From Trabulsiella odontotermitis (lineage in GTDB: Bacteria; Pseudomonadota; Gammaproteobacteria; Enterobacterales; Enterobacteriaceae), in contig NZ_CP125781.1 in NCBI RefSeq assembly GCF_030053895.1, forward strand, positions 1,860,001 to 1,924,000: a stretch of DNA of 64,000 nucleotides, given 5' to 3'. The first letter of the stretch is position 1. Each line of letters starts with the position of its first letter. Under the pieces are notes generated by a model, which was given only the letters and a program-made list of their open reading frames with translations, ran no database searches and was not told the origin of the DNA. This document shows, piece after piece, positions 1-9,091 of the stretch. Both the position numbers and the translations under genes were made by a program.

Positions 1-43
1 TCAGCGCCAGAGACTGTATTCGCCAGTGAAACAAATTACGCAT
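1..43 (-). CDS. ssuA: SsuA, aliphatic sulfonate-binding protein (N-terminal fragment)
   Basis: Only the first 14 codons lie in the window (MRNLFHWRIQSLAL); the gene continues past the left edge. The ATG at 43 overlaps the end of ssuE, as in E. coli, where ssuA follows ssuE in the ssuEADCB operon. The visible residues begin a basic, hydrophobic signal peptide, as expected for the periplasmic sulfonate-binding protein of the SsuABC importer. The call rests on position and the MRN start, because too little protein is visible for a family match. Confidence 0.75.
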   Translation of the reverse strand, partial: MRNLFHWRIQSLAL

Positions 44-608
44 GGGCAACTCCCTGTTGTCGCGGCTGGAAAGTAGGTTCGCGGCGTTGTAGCGCCTGCC
101 AGAAGGTGTCCAGCGCGCTGTCGAGACGATGTTGCAGATTCGGAGTAAACCGGGGCTGGTGCTGATAATCGATAACCTGGCTGTCATCAGCAAAGACGCC
201 GTGCAGGATCTCCTGCGCTTTCAGTGCGTTCAGTACCGGTTTCAGTGCGTAATCGACCGCCAGCATATGGGCAATGGTGCCGCCAGTGGCGACGGGCAGG
301 ACGACTTTACCTTCCAGCGCCCGTTCAGGCAGCAGATCCAGCAACGTTTTCAGCGCACCGGAAAAAGAGGCTTTATACACTGGTGTGGCGACGATCACCC
401 CGTCCGCGCCGGCAAGTTGTTCAATGAGTGTTTGCAGTGCCGGGCTGTCGAAACGGGCATAGAGCAAATCTTCCGGTTCGAAATTCTGTAGATGCCAGTG
501 GCAGACTTCGATGTCGGCACGGGAGAGTTTTTCCCGCGCATATTCCAGTAACGCACTGGAGCGTGACGGATAGCGCGGACTTCCCGCCAGCGTAATAACT
601 CGACGCAT
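36..608 (-). CDS. ssuE: SsuE, NAD(P)H-dependent FMN reductase for sulfonate use
   Basis: A 190-residue flavodoxin-fold reductase that supplies reduced FMN to the alkanesulfonate monooxygenase SsuD, releasing sulfite from sulfonates during sulfur starvation. The protein opens with MRRVITLAGSPRYPSRS, which contains the phosphate-binding loop of NADPH-dependent FMN reductases, and shows VIVATPVYKASFSG and LPVATGG. Length is that of E. coli SsuE (191). An AGGAGG ribosome site precedes the ATG. It is first gene of the leftward ssu operon, overlapping ssuA. Control by Cbl/CysB is known in E. coli, but I did not identify the sites here. The ycbQ-F fimbrial genes that precede it in E. coli are missing. 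Confidence 0.96.
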   Translation of the reverse strand: MRRVITLAGSPRYPSRSSALLEYAREKLSRADIEVCHWHLQNFEPEDLLYARFDSPALQTLIEQLAGADGVIVATPVYKASFSGALKTLLDLLPERALEGKVVLPVATGGTIAHMLAVDYALKPVLNALKAQEILHGVFADDSQVIDYQHQPRFTPNLQHRLDSALDTFWQALQRREPTFQPRQQGVAHA

Positions 609-725
609 AACCCCTCCTATATAACCAAATGTTTGCTTTTATCTAACATTGATAACATTTATCGCAGAGCGGAGAGGGATTACTAAATGATTTATCCGGC
701 ACTGGTTTGCCAAAAAATCACTATC

Positions 726-741
726 AAGAAAACGTTTGCGT
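726..741 (+). promoter_or_regulatory. PurR operator of pyrD
   Basis: AAGAAAACGTTTGCGT matches the PurR consensus ACGCAAACGTTTGCGT at 14 of 16 positions. It lies about 30 bases upstream of the pyrD -35 element. PurR repression of pyrD is known in E. coli. Confidence 0.75.
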
Positions 742-770
742 TTTCATCGCGCTTTTTTGCCGCAGGTCAA

Positions 771-799
771 TTCCCTTTCACCGCAGGATCGAACATAAT
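771..799 (+). promoter_or_regulatory. pyrD promoter
   Basis: A -35 element TTCCCT at 771-776 and a -10 element CATAAT at 794-799 are separated by 17 bases. The start region that follows is the C-rich tract (ACGCCCCC) where E. coli pyrD changes its initiation nucleotide with CTP level. Confidence 0.65.
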
Positions 800-804
800 A
801 CGCC

Positions 805-822
805 CCCGGTTTGCACACCGGG
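805..822 (+). promoter_or_regulatory. pyrD leader hairpin (CTP-responsive start-site switch)
   Basis: CCCGGT at 805-810 pairs with ACCGGG at 817-822 around a six-base loop, ending six bases before the AGGAGAG ribosome site at 828-834. In E. coli, transcripts starting with C when CTP is high form this hairpin and are poorly translated, while shorter transcripts starting at G escape. The sequence matches the E. coli leader as I remember it, so the mechanism is inferred from conservation. Confidence 0.7.
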
Positions 823-837
823 AATCCAGGAGAGTTC

Positions 838-1848
838 ATGTACTACCCTTTCGTTCGTAAAGCCCTGTTTCAGCTCGATCCTGAGCGCGCTCATGAATTA
901 ACATTCCAACAATTACGCCGTGTGGCGGGAACGCCGCTGGAAGCGCTGGTGCGCCAGAAAGTGCCTGCGAAGCCGGTTTCCTGCATGGGTCTGACATTCA
1001 AGAACCCGCTGGGTCTGGCCGCCGGTCTGGATAAGAATGGCGAATGCATCGATGCGCTGGGCGCGATGGGATTCGGTTCGATCGAAATAGGCACCGTGAC
1101 GCCGCGTCCGCAGCCAGGCAATGACAAGCCGAGGATCTTCCGTCTGGTCGACGCCGAAGGGCTGATCAACCGGATGGGCTTTAATAATCTCGGGGTGGAT
1201 AACCTGATCGAGAATGTCAAAAAAGCCCATTTCGACGGAATACTTGGGATCAATATCGGCAAAAATAAAGATACGCCGGTGGAACAAGGTAAAGATGACT
1301 ATCTGATTTGCATGGAAAAAGTCTATGCCTATGCCGGATATATCGCGATTAATATCTCTTCACCTAATACGCCAGGTCTGCGTACGCTACAATATGGTGA
1401 TGCGCTCGATGATCTTCTTTCTGGTATTAAAAATAAACAGAATGAACTGCAGGCGAAGCATCATAAATATGTTCCCGTGGCAGTGAAGATCGCCCCGGAT
1501 CTTTCTCCTGAAGAATTGATCCAGGTAGCCGACAGTTTAGTTCGCCATAATATCGATGGCGTTATTGCGACGAACACCACGCTGGATCGATCCCTGGTCC
1601 AGGGAATGAAACATTGCGATGAAACCGGAGGCCTCAGTGGTCGTCCGTTGCAATTAAAGAGCACCGAAATTATTCGTCAGTTGTCAGCAGAATTAAATGG
1701 TCGTTTGCCGATTATTGGTGTTGGCGGTATTGACTCGGTGATTGCTGCACGCGAGAAGATAGCGGCTGGCGCTACGCTGATCCAGATTTATTCGGGCTTT
1801 ATTTTTAAAGGTCCGCCTCTGATTAAAGAAATCGTTACTCACATCTGA
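838..1848 (+). CDS. pyrD: PyrD, dihydroorotate dehydrogenase (quinone), class 2
   Basis: Membrane-associated FMN enzyme oxidising dihydroorotate to orotate with quinone as acceptor, the fourth step of UMP synthesis. The 336-residue length equals E. coli PyrD. The N-terminal helices (MYYPFVRKALFQLDPERAHE) form the class 2 membrane-binding extension; NISSPNTPGLR carries the catalytic base Ser175; GVGGIDS and IYSGFIFKGP line the FMN phosphate site. The ATG at 838 is chosen over a TTG at 811 because AGGAGAG lies just upstream of it and the protein then starts like its orthologues. It is transcribed alone, with PurR and pyrimidine control upstream and a terminator downstream. Confidence 0.98.
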   Translation: MYYPFVRKALFQLDPERAHELTFQQLRRVAGTPLEALVRQKVPAKPVSCMGLTFKNPLGLAAGLDKNGECIDALGAMGFGSIEIGTVTPRPQPGNDKPRIFRLVDAEGLINRMGFNNLGVDNLIENVKKAHFDGILGINIGKNKDTPVEQGKDDYLICMEKVYAYAGYIAINISSPNTPGLRTLQYGDALDDLLSGIKNKQNELQAKHHKYVPVAVKIAPDLSPEELIQVADSLVRHNIDGVIATNTTLDRSLVQGMKHCDETGGLSGRPLQLKSTEIIRQLSAELNGRLPIIGVGGIDSVIAAREKIAAGATLIQIYSGFIFKGPPLIKEIVTHI

Positions 1849-1880
1849 TTTTTTATCTCTTTTTCGGCTAATACTTTCTT

Positions 1881-1912
1881 CCAGGGCTTTATTTCCAGCC
1901 CTGGTTGTTTTA
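1881..1912 (+). terminator. Intrinsic terminator after pyrD
   Basis: CCAGGGCT at 1881-1888 pairs perfectly with AGCCCTGG at 1897-1904 around an eight-base loop, followed by TTGTTTTA. It lies 33 bases after the pyrD stop. Confidence 0.85.
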
Positions 1913-2034
1913 TATTCCTTCATTGTTGCTTATTTAAACATTTTAGTCTTTCATTACATTGAGACAAATTAAGCGAAGCGGAAACGGAAAAGCAAGTTGG
2001 CAAAACAGGGATGCTAACGCGGATGGAGAAGAAT

Positions 2035-2577
2035 ATGCGAATTAAACCTGATGATAACTGGCGTTGGTATTTTGATGAAGAGCATGATCGAATGATGCTC
2101 GATTTAGCCAATGGTATGTTGTTTCGTTCGCGTTTTGCCCGCCGGATGTTAACGCCGGATGCATTTTGTCCTTCGGGCTTTTGCGTGGATGACGCTGCGC
2201 TTTATTTCTCCTTTGAAGAGAAATGCCGCCACTTCGACCTTTCTAAAGAACACCGCGCAGAATTGATTTTAAATGCGCTGGTGGCAATTCGTTTTCTGAA
2301 ACCGCAAATGCCGAAAAGCTGGCACTTTATCGCCCACCAGTCGCACTGGCAACCGACCCTCGGCGATGCTGCCTGCGTCTGGCTGAGCGACAGTGGTGAG
2401 CAGGTGACGTTGCTGGTGGTCGAGCCGGGTGAGAACGCCGCGCTATGTCTGCTGGCCCAGCCGGGCTTAACGCTGGCCGGGCGCACGATGCAGCTTGGTG
2501 ATGCCATCAAAGTGATGAATGACCGGTTACAGCCGCAACCGGTGATAACGGATTATACCCTCGTCCAGGCCGTTTAA
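2035..2577 (+). CDS. zapC: ZapC, FtsZ-ring-associated cell division protein
   Basis: Cytoplasmic protein that binds FtsZ directly and stabilises protofilament bundling at the division site. The 180 residues start MRIKPDDNWRWYFDEEHDRM and keep the E. coli length. The ATG at 2035 is preferred over one 24 bases upstream because GGAG lies about seven bases before it and MRIKPDDNW is the conserved start. It converges on ycbX with a four-base overlap of stop codons. The C-terminal third is the most divergent part, as is usual in this family. Confidence 0.95.
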   Translation: MRIKPDDNWRWYFDEEHDRMMLDLANGMLFRSRFARRMLTPDAFCPSGFCVDDAALYFSFEEKCRHFDLSKEHRAELILNALVAIRFLKPQMPKSWHFIAHQSHWQPTLGDAACVWLSDSGEQVTLLVVEPGENAALCLLAQPGLTLAGRTMQLGDAIKVMNDRLQPQPVITDYTLVQAV

Positions 2578-3683
2578 TTGCCCAACCGCAGAGCGGTTCT
2601 GGGGACACAGCTACAGCACAGAATCGTGCCATCTTTTCCGACCGCGTTTTTCTTCAGCGGTGTGACTTCCCCGTCCAGCAGTGTTATCCGGCAGCTTCCG
2701 CAAATTCCCGCCCGGCAAGAGTAAGGGATCCGAATTCCCTGTTGTTCCAGCTGTTCCAGCAAAATTTGCTGATTGTTGCCAGTGAACGTCTCTCCCTGCC
2801 ATTCGATATCAAGCACGGCGTCTTCCTGCGTCTCGGGTGCCAGCGTCTCGTCGGCCTGACCGGCACCATAACGGCGCGCTGGTTTGGTCGCCAGCACCTC
2901 GACGCTGTCGCCCACCCGCACCACGCCGCTGTTACGGGCAATCAGGTTTTGACCAAAATCGACATCGCCATTATCCAGTGCGGTGCGGAAGGTCTGTAGC
3001 GTGCGTAACGGCTCCCCGGTAGGGTGTTTTTGCCCGCGCTCAGGGCTGACAGTAGTAAAAATGCAGCGGCTGCAGGGTTTCGCCACGTCGAAAACCACCT
3101 CGCCAATGCGGATCACTTTCCAGGTGTCTTCTTCCCAGGCCGCCGTGCCGGTGACCACCAGATTCGGACGAAACTGCTCAATACGCACACTGGCCGCGCA
3201 GCGCTGCTGTAAATCACGCAGAGAGGCTTCAGTGGCGAGCAAATAGGGAAAACCATCGGCGAAAGAGAGGGGCACCGCCTCGTGCTTTTTCACCCGCCGG
3301 GTCAGTTCCGGCCCGACCCAGCGGAGCTGGACGTCACGTTTGAAAAAGCCGCTTAGCCACTGGTTAATCGCCGCTGGCGCGATGCGGGCGGTAAAATGAT
3401 TTCCCCACACTTCCGTTGGCGCATCCTGAGGCGCAAAATCGGCAAAGCGAATGATCGCGCTGCTGCCGTCCGGCGCGGTCAGGTGCAGACCGTCATGCAG
3501 CGGCGCCGGGGTGAATCTGACCATCTGCGGGAACTGGCGGGCGGTAATAAAAGTGCCGTCTTGCTCCGTAATCATAAAGATACGATCGAACGCCATCCCG
3601 CTGATGTCGGCGAAAGCATGGGTCAGGCCGATGCCGCGCATAGATTTGATGGGGTGAATAAAAAGTCGCGATAACGTCGCCAT
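2574..3683 (-). CDS. ycbX: YcbX, MOSC and 2Fe-2S protein detoxifying N-hydroxylated bases
   Basis: Molybdenum-cofactor protein that, with the CysJ flavoprotein in E. coli, reduces N-hydroxylated base analogues such as 6-hydroxylaminopurine. The 369 residues equal the E. coli length. An N-terminal MOSC beta barrel (MATLSRLFIHPIKSMRG) is followed by the MOSC core with the cofactor cysteine in KPCSRCIFT, and a C-terminal plant-type ferredoxin domain with CRAGICGSC and a distal CCSC cluster. The gene diverges from rlmL and shares only a 97-base intergenic region with it. Confidence 0.95.
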   Translation of the reverse strand: MATLSRLFIHPIKSMRGIGLTHAFADISGMAFDRIFMITEQDGTFITARQFPQMVRFTPAPLHDGLHLTAPDGSSAIIRFADFAPQDAPTEVWGNHFTARIAPAAINQWLSGFFKRDVQLRWVGPELTRRVKKHEAVPLSFADGFPYLLATEASLRDLQQRCAASVRIEQFRPNLVVTGTAAWEEDTWKVIRIGEVVFDVAKPCSRCIFTTVSPERGQKHPTGEPLRTLQTFRTALDNGDVDFGQNLIARNSGVVRVGDSVEVLATKPARRYGAGQADETLAPETQEDAVLDIEWQGETFTGNNQQILLEQLEQQGIRIPYSCRAGICGSCRITLLDGEVTPLKKNAVGKDGTILCCSCVPRTALRLGN

Positions 3684-3719
3684 GACACGCTTCCTGAAGC
3701 CAAAATAAGCCTTTAACTT

Positions 3720-3748
3720 TATGACATAGGCCGCAGATTGGCTATAAT
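3720..3748 (+). promoter_or_regulatory. Probable rlmL-uup-pqi promoter
   Basis: A perfect TATAAT at 3743-3748 lies 32 bases before the rlmL ATG. TATGAC at 3720-3725 is a fair -35 element 17 bases upstream. Confidence 0.6.
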
Positions 3749-3780
3749 GCGCAACAATTTTGTTTGATAAAAGTGACGAT

Positions 3781-5889
3781 ATGAAATCTCTGTTTGCCAG
3801 TACGGCCCGTGGGCTGGAAGAGCTGTTAAAAACTGAACTGGAAGGACTTGGCGCCGACAGCTGCCAGGTGGTTCAGGGTGGTGTCCATTTTCAGGGCGAC
3901 ACGCGGCTTCTGTACCAAAGCCTGATGTGGAGCCGTCTGGCGTCACGGATCATGATGCCGCTGGGCGAGTGCAAAGTGTATAGCGACCTCGACCTCTACC
4001 TCGGCGTTCAGGCGGTGAACTGGACGGAGATTTTCAGCCCCGGCGCGACCTTCGCGGTGAGTTTCAACGGCCTGAATGACGAGATCCGCAACAGCCAGTT
4101 TGGCGCTGTACGGGTGAAAGACGCGATTGTCGACAGCTTCACGCGCAAGGACCTGCCGCGGCCGAATGTCGATCGCGAAAACCCAGATTTACGCATTAAC
4201 GTCCGTCTTAATAAAGAGACCGCCAGCATCTCCCTCGACCTGAGCGGTGAAGGCCTGCACCTGCGCGGCTACCGTGACGGTACCGGCCTTGCACCCATCA
4301 AGGAAAACCTGGCGGCGGCGATTGTCATGCGTTCTGGCTGGCAGCCGGGAACACCGTTGTTGGATCCGATGTGTGGTTCCGGGACGCTGCTGATTGAAGC
4401 GGCGATGTGGGCGACTGATCGCGCACCGGGATTGCATCGCGGTCACTGGGGTTTTGGCGGCTGGGCGCAGCATGACGAAGCGGTGTGGCAGGAGGTGAAA
4501 TCCGATGCCCAGCGCCGCGCGCGGGCAGGGCTTGCTGCTTATGGATCCCGTTTCTACGGCTCGGATATTGATGGTCGCGTCATTGAACGCGCGCGCAGCA
4601 ACGCCCGCCGGGCTGGCATTGGCGAACTGGTTACTTTTGAGGTCAAAGACGTCGCACAGCTTTCTAATCCGCTGCCGAAAGGCCCGTATGGCACGGTCAT
4701 CAGCAACCCGCCGTACGGCGAACGTCTGGACAGCGAACCTGCGCTGATTGCGTTGCACAACCTGCTCGGCCGCACGCTGAAAAGCCAGTTTGGCGGCTGG
4801 AATCTGTCGATGTTCAGTGCCTCACCGGAGCTGTTAAGCTGCCTGCAACTGCGCGCTGATCGCCAGTTCAAAGCGAAAAACGGACCGCTGGACTGCGTGC
4901 AGAAAAACTACCATCTGGCGGAAGTCACTGGCGAAGCGCCGGTGAGCAGCATGGGCGATGACTTCGCCAACCGCCTGAAGAAAAACCTGAAAAAGCTCGA
5001 CAAGTGGGCGCATCAGGAAGGGATTGAATGTTACCGCATTTATGATGCAGACCTGCCGGAATACAACGTGGCGGTGGATCGCTATGCCGACTGGGTGGTG
5101 GTGCAGGAATACGCGCCGCCGAAAACCGTGGATGCTAACAAGGCACGTCAGCGCCTGTTTGACGTTATCGCCGCGACCATTTCCGTGCTGGGGATTGCGC
5201 CGAACAAACTGGTGCTGAAAACCCGCGAACGGCAGAAGGGTAAGAACCAGTATCAGAAAATGGGCGAGAAGGGCGATTTCATGCAGGTCAGCGAGTACAA
5301 TGCGCGCCTGTGGGTGAACCTGACCGACTATCTGGATACCGGTTTGTTCCTCGATCACCGCATCGCCCGCCGCATGTTAGGGCAGATGAGCAAAGGCAAA
5401 GATTTCCTCAACCTCTTCTCCTATACCGGCAGCGCCAGCGTTCACGCCGGGCTCGGCGGCGCGCGCAGCACGACGACAGTGGATATGTCGCGCACCTATC
5501 TTGAGTGGGCGGAACGCAACCTGCGCCTGAATGGCTTAACCGGTCGCGCGCATCGTCTGCTGCAGGCAGACGTGCTCGGCTGGTTGCGCGAGGCTGACGA
5601 ACAGTTTGACCTGATCTTCATTGATCCGCCGACGTTCTCCAACTCAAAACGCATGGAGGATACTTTCGACGTGCAGCGCGACCACCTGCGGCTGATGACC
5701 GATCTCAAACGCCTGTTGCGTAAGGGCGGCACCATTATGTTCTCGAACAACAAGCGTGGTTTCCGCATGGATCTCGACGGTCTGGCGAAGCTGGGGCTGA
5801 AAGCTCAGGATATTACGCAAAAAACGCAGTCTCAGGACTTTGCCCGCAATCGTCAGATCCACAACTGCTGGCTGATCACCGAAGCCTGA
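3781..5889 (+). CDS. rlmL: RlmL (RlmKL), bifunctional 23S rRNA methyltransferase
   Basis: Fusion enzyme: the N-terminal half (THUMP plus Rossmann methyltransferase) makes m2G2445 and the C-terminal half (RlmK) makes m7G2069 in 23S rRNA. The first S-adenosylmethionine loop is LDPMCGSGT near residue 196 with the catalytic NPPY near 308; the second half has NLFSYTGSASVHA near 546 and DPPTF near 614. The ATG at 3781 gives 702 residues, the E. coli length, and the usual start MKSLFASTARG; an in-frame ATG 21 bases upstream would add seven residues not seen in orthologues. It heads a run with uup (12-base gap) and pqiABC. Confidence 0.97.
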   Translation: MKSLFASTARGLEELLKTELEGLGADSCQVVQGGVHFQGDTRLLYQSLMWSRLASRIMMPLGECKVYSDLDLYLGVQAVNWTEIFSPGATFAVSFNGLNDEIRNSQFGAVRVKDAIVDSFTRKDLPRPNVDRENPDLRINVRLNKETASISLDLSGEGLHLRGYRDGTGLAPIKENLAAAIVMRSGWQPGTPLLDPMCGSGTLLIEAAMWATDRAPGLHRGHWGFGGWAQHDEAVWQEVKSDAQRRARAGLAAYGSRFYGSDIDGRVIERARSNARRAGIGELVTFEVKDVAQLSNPLPKGPYGTVISNPPYGERLDSEPALIALHNLLGRTLKSQFGGWNLSMFSASPELLSCLQLRADRQFKAKNGPLDCVQKNYHLAEVTGEAPVSSMGDDFANRLKKNLKKLDKWAHQEGIECYRIYDADLPEYNVAVDRYADWVVVQEYAPPKTVDANKARQRLFDVIAATISVLGIAPNKLVLKTRERQKGKNQYQKMGEKGDFMQVSEYNARLWVNLTDYLDTGLFLDHRIARRMLGQMSKGKDFLNLFSYTGSASVHAGLGGARSTTTVDMSRTYLEWAERNLRLNGLTGRAHRLLQADVLGWLREADEQFDLIFIDPPTFSNSKRMEDTFDVQRDHLRLMTDLKRLLRKGGTIMFSNNKRGFRMDLDGLAKLGLKAQDITQKTQSQDFARNRQIHNCWLITEA

Positions 5890-5901
5890 AGGAATTAAAG
5901 A

Positions 5902-7809
5902 ATGTCACTGATTAGTATGCATGGCGCTTTGCTGTCGTTCAGCGATGCGCCGTTACTCGATGATGCCGAACTGCATATCGAAGATAACGAACGCGTCTGC
6001 CTGGTTGGGCGCAACGGCGCGGGCAAATCCACGCTGATGAAAATCCTCAATCGCGAGCAGGCCCTTGACGATGGTCGCATCGTCTATGAACAGGATCTGG
6101 TGGTGTCGCGTCTGCAACAGGATCCGCCGCGTAATGTTGAAGGCAGCGTCTACGATTTTGTTGCCGAAGGGATTGAAGAGCAGGCGGTCTACCTGAAGCG
6201 TTACCACGATATTTCCCGGCTGGTGATGACCGATGCCAGCGAAAAGAACCTTAACGAGATGGCACGCATCCAGGAACAGCTTGATCACCACGGTTTGTGG
6301 CAACTGGAAAACCGGATCAACGAAGTGCTGGCGCAGCTCGAACTGGATCCTAACGCGTTGCTGGCGTCGCTGTCCGGCGGCTGGCTGCGTAAAGCGGCAC
6401 TCGGACGCGCCCTGGTCAGCGGCCCGCGCGTGCTGCTGCTCGACGAACCAACCAACCACTTAGATATCGAAACTATCGACTGGCTGGAAGGGTTCCTGAA
6501 AACGTTTAAAGGTACCATCATCTTTATTTCGCATGACCGTTCATTCATTCGCAATATGGCGACCCGCATCGTCGACCTCGACCGTGGCAAGCTGGTGACT
6601 TATCCGGGCAATTACGATCAGTATTTGCTGGAGAAAGAAGAAGCGCTGCGCGTTGAAGATCTGCAAAACGCTGAGTTTGACCGCAAACTGGCGCAGGAAG
6701 AAGTATGGATCCGTCAGGGTATCAAGGCGCGCCGTACCCGTAATGAAGGCCGTGTCCGCGCCTTGAAAGCGATGCGTCGTGAGCGCAGCGAGCGCCGGGA
6801 AGTGATGGGCAGCGCCAGAATGCAGGTGGAAGAAGCGACCCGTTCCGGCAAGATTGTGTTTGAGATGGAAAACGTGAATTACCAGATCGATGGCAAAGTG
6901 CTGGTAAAAAACTTCTCTGCTCAGGTGCAGCGCGGCGATAAGATTGCGTTGATTGGCCCCAATGGATGCGGTAAAACCACGCTGCTGAAGCTGATGCTCG
7001 GTCAGTTGCAGGCCGACAGCGGTCGCATTCATGTGGGTACGAAGCTGGAAGTGGCGTATTTCGATCAGCACCGTGCGGAGCTGGATCCGGATAAAACGGT
7101 GATGGATAACCTCGCTGAAGGTAAACAGGAAGTGCAGGTTAACGGCAAACCGCGTCATGTGCTCGGCTATCTGCAGGACTTTCTTTTCCATCCGAAACGG
7201 GCGATGACACCCGTGCGCGCGCTGTCGGGCGGGGAACGTAACCGTTTATTGCTGGCGCGTCTGTTCCTGAAACCCAGCAATTTGTTGATCCTCGATGAAC
7301 CGACCAACGACCTTGACGTGGAAACGCTGGAACTGCTCGAAGAGCTGATCGATGGCTATCAGGGCACTGTGCTGCTGGTCAGCCACGATCGTCAGTTTGT
7401 TGATAACACCGTTACCGAATGCTGGATCTTCGAAGGCGAAGGGCGCATTGGTCAGTACGTCGGCGGTTATCACGATGCCCGCGGGCAGCAGACGCAGTCG
7501 CTGGCGCAAAAGCAGCCGGTGGAAAAGAAAGTGACGGAAGTCGCTGCGCCTAAAGCAGAAAGTGTGAAACGCGGCGGGAACAAACTAAGCTATAACCTGC
7601 AACGTGAACTGGAACAGCTACCGCAACGCCTTGAAGCACTGGAGGCGGATCTGGAATCGCTACAGGCCCAGGTGGCAGATGCCGCGTTTTTCAGTCAGCC
7701 GCATGACCATACGCAAAAGGTGCTGGCCGAACTGGCGCAGGCGGAGCAAACACTCGAAGAGGCCTTCGAACGCTGGGAATATCTGGAATCACTGAAAAAC
7801 GGCGCGTAA
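5902..7809 (+). CDS. uup: Uup, ABC-F family ATPase
   Basis: Soluble ABC-F protein without membrane segments; E. coli Uup influences precise transposon excision, binds branched DNA and acts on ribosomes. The 635 residues match E. coli. Two ATPase cassettes are visible: GRNGAGKST near residue 36 with LSGGW near 158 and LLLDEPTNHLD, then GPNGCGKTT near 352 with LSGGE near 441 and LILDEPTNDLD. A charged linker between them and a C-terminal coiled coil (about residues 560-635) complete the family layout. It follows rlmL by 12 bases and precedes pqiA by 13. Confidence 0.97.
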   Translation: MSLISMHGALLSFSDAPLLDDAELHIEDNERVCLVGRNGAGKSTLMKILNREQALDDGRIVYEQDLVVSRLQQDPPRNVEGSVYDFVAEGIEEQAVYLKRYHDISRLVMTDASEKNLNEMARIQEQLDHHGLWQLENRINEVLAQLELDPNALLASLSGGWLRKAALGRALVSGPRVLLLDEPTNHLDIETIDWLEGFLKTFKGTIIFISHDRSFIRNMATRIVDLDRGKLVTYPGNYDQYLLEKEEALRVEDLQNAEFDRKLAQEEVWIRQGIKARRTRNEGRVRALKAMRRERSERREVMGSARMQVEEATRSGKIVFEMENVNYQIDGKVLVKNFSAQVQRGDKIALIGPNGCGKTTLLKLMLGQLQADSGRIHVGTKLEVAYFDQHRAELDPDKTVMDNLAEGKQEVQVNGKPRHVLGYLQDFLFHPKRAMTPVRALSGGERNRLLLARLFLKPSNLLILDEPTNDLDVETLELLEELIDGYQGTVLLVSHDRQFVDNTVTECWIFEGEGRIGQYVGGYHDARGQQTQSLAQKQPVEKKVTEVAAPKAESVKRGGNKLSYNLQRELEQLPQRLEALEADLESLQAQVADAAFFSQPHDHTQKVLAELAQAEQTLEEAFERWEYLESLKNGA

Positions 7810-7822
7810 CTGAGGACTCTGC

Positions 7823-9091
7823 ATGTGTGAACAACATCATGCTGCACGGCATATCCTGTGCCCGCAATGCGATCTGCTGGTGGAGTTGCCACACCTTGAG
7901 CACCGGCATAAAGCCGCCTGCCCACGTTGCGGGACGACGTTAACAACCGCGTGGGACGCACCGCGTCAGCGTCCCACCGCTTATGCGCTGTCAGCGCTGT
8001 TTATGCTGCTGCTCTCCAACCTGTTCCCCTTTGTGAATATGAACGTGGCGGGGGTCAGCAGCGAAATTGAACTGCTCGAGATCCCGAACGTTCTGTTCTC
8101 CGAGAATTATGCCAGCCTTGGAACCTTTTTCATTCTGTTTGTACAACTGGTTCCCGCGTTCTGTCTGGTTACCATTCTGCTGCTGGTGAACCGGGTACGC
8201 ATGCCGCTGAAGCTACAAATTCACCTCGCCAACATTCTGTTTCGCCTCAAAAGCTGGGGTATGGCGGAAATCTTTCTGGCGGGTGTGCTGGTGAGCTTCG
8301 TTAAGCTCATGGCCTATGGCGACATTGGCATCGGCAGCAGCTTTATCCCCTGGTGTCTGTTTTGCGTTCTGCAACTGCGCGCGTTTCAGTGTGTGGATCG
8401 CCGCTGGTTGTGGGATGACATCGCGCCAATGCCGCTGCTTTCTGCGCCGGTGAAAGTCGGGGTTTCCGGGTTGCGGCAGGGGCTGCGCTCCTGCCCCTGC
8501 TGTACGGCCATCCTGCCCGCCGACCAGCTCGTATGCACGCGATGCCATACCACGGCGCATCCGCGGCGTAAAAACAGCCTGCAGTGGACCATGGCGCTGC
8601 TCGTAACCTCGTTCATTCTTTATCTGCCGGCGAATCTGCTGCCGATCATGATTACTGATCTGCTCGGCGACAAAATGCCGTCGACGATCATGGCGGGGGT
8701 AATTCTGCTGTGGAGTGAAGGATCATACCCGGTCGCGGGGGTGATCTTCATTGCCAGTATTATGGTGCCGACGCTGAAGATGATCTCCATCGCCTGGCTG
8801 TGCTGGGACGCCAACGGTCACGGCAAGCGCGACTGCGAACGCATGCATCTGATTTATGAAGTGGTCGAGTTTGTCGGCCGCTGGTCGATGATTGACGTCT
8901 TTGTCATCGCCGTGCTTTCCGCCCTGGTGAGAATGGGCGGCTTAATGAATATTTATCCGGACATCGGCGCGCTGATGTTTGCCTTGGTTGTGATAATGAC
9001 CATGTTTTCGGCAATGACCTTCGATCCCCGACTGACGTGGGATCGTGAGCCGGAGCCCAGCCATGAGGAGTCGTACAAGCATGGAAACTAA
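7823..9091 (+). CDS. pqiA: PqiA, inner-membrane subunit of the Pqi lipid-transport system
   Basis: Polytopic inner-membrane protein of the envelope system PqiABC, thought to move lipids between membranes through the PqiB needle; induced by paraquat through SoxRS in E. coli. The 422 residues contain two duplicated halves, each starting with a zinc-ribbon pair (C13-x2-C16 with C33-x2-C36, and CPCC...CTRC mid-protein) followed by about four membrane helices. It is five residues longer than E. coli PqiA at the C-terminus. Its last 11 bases overlap pqiB. No convincing SoxS box was picked out by eye. Confidence 0.95.
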   Translation: MCEQHHAARHILCPQCDLLVELPHLEHRHKAACPRCGTTLTTAWDAPRQRPTAYALSALFMLLLSNLFPFVNMNVAGVSSEIELLEIPNVLFSENYASLGTFFILFVQLVPAFCLVTILLLVNRVRMPLKLQIHLANILFRLKSWGMAEIFLAGVLVSFVKLMAYGDIGIGSSFIPWCLFCVLQLRAFQCVDRRWLWDDIAPMPLLSAPVKVGVSGLRQGLRSCPCCTAILPADQLVCTRCHTTAHPRRKNSLQWTMALLVTSFILYLPANLLPIMITDLLGDKMPSTIMAGVILLWSEGSYPVAGVIFIASIMVPTLKMISIAWLCWDANGHGKRDCERMHLIYEVVEFVGRWSMIDVFVIAVLSALVRMGGLMNIYPDIGALMFALVVIMTMFSAMTFDPRLTWDREPEPSHEESYKHGN

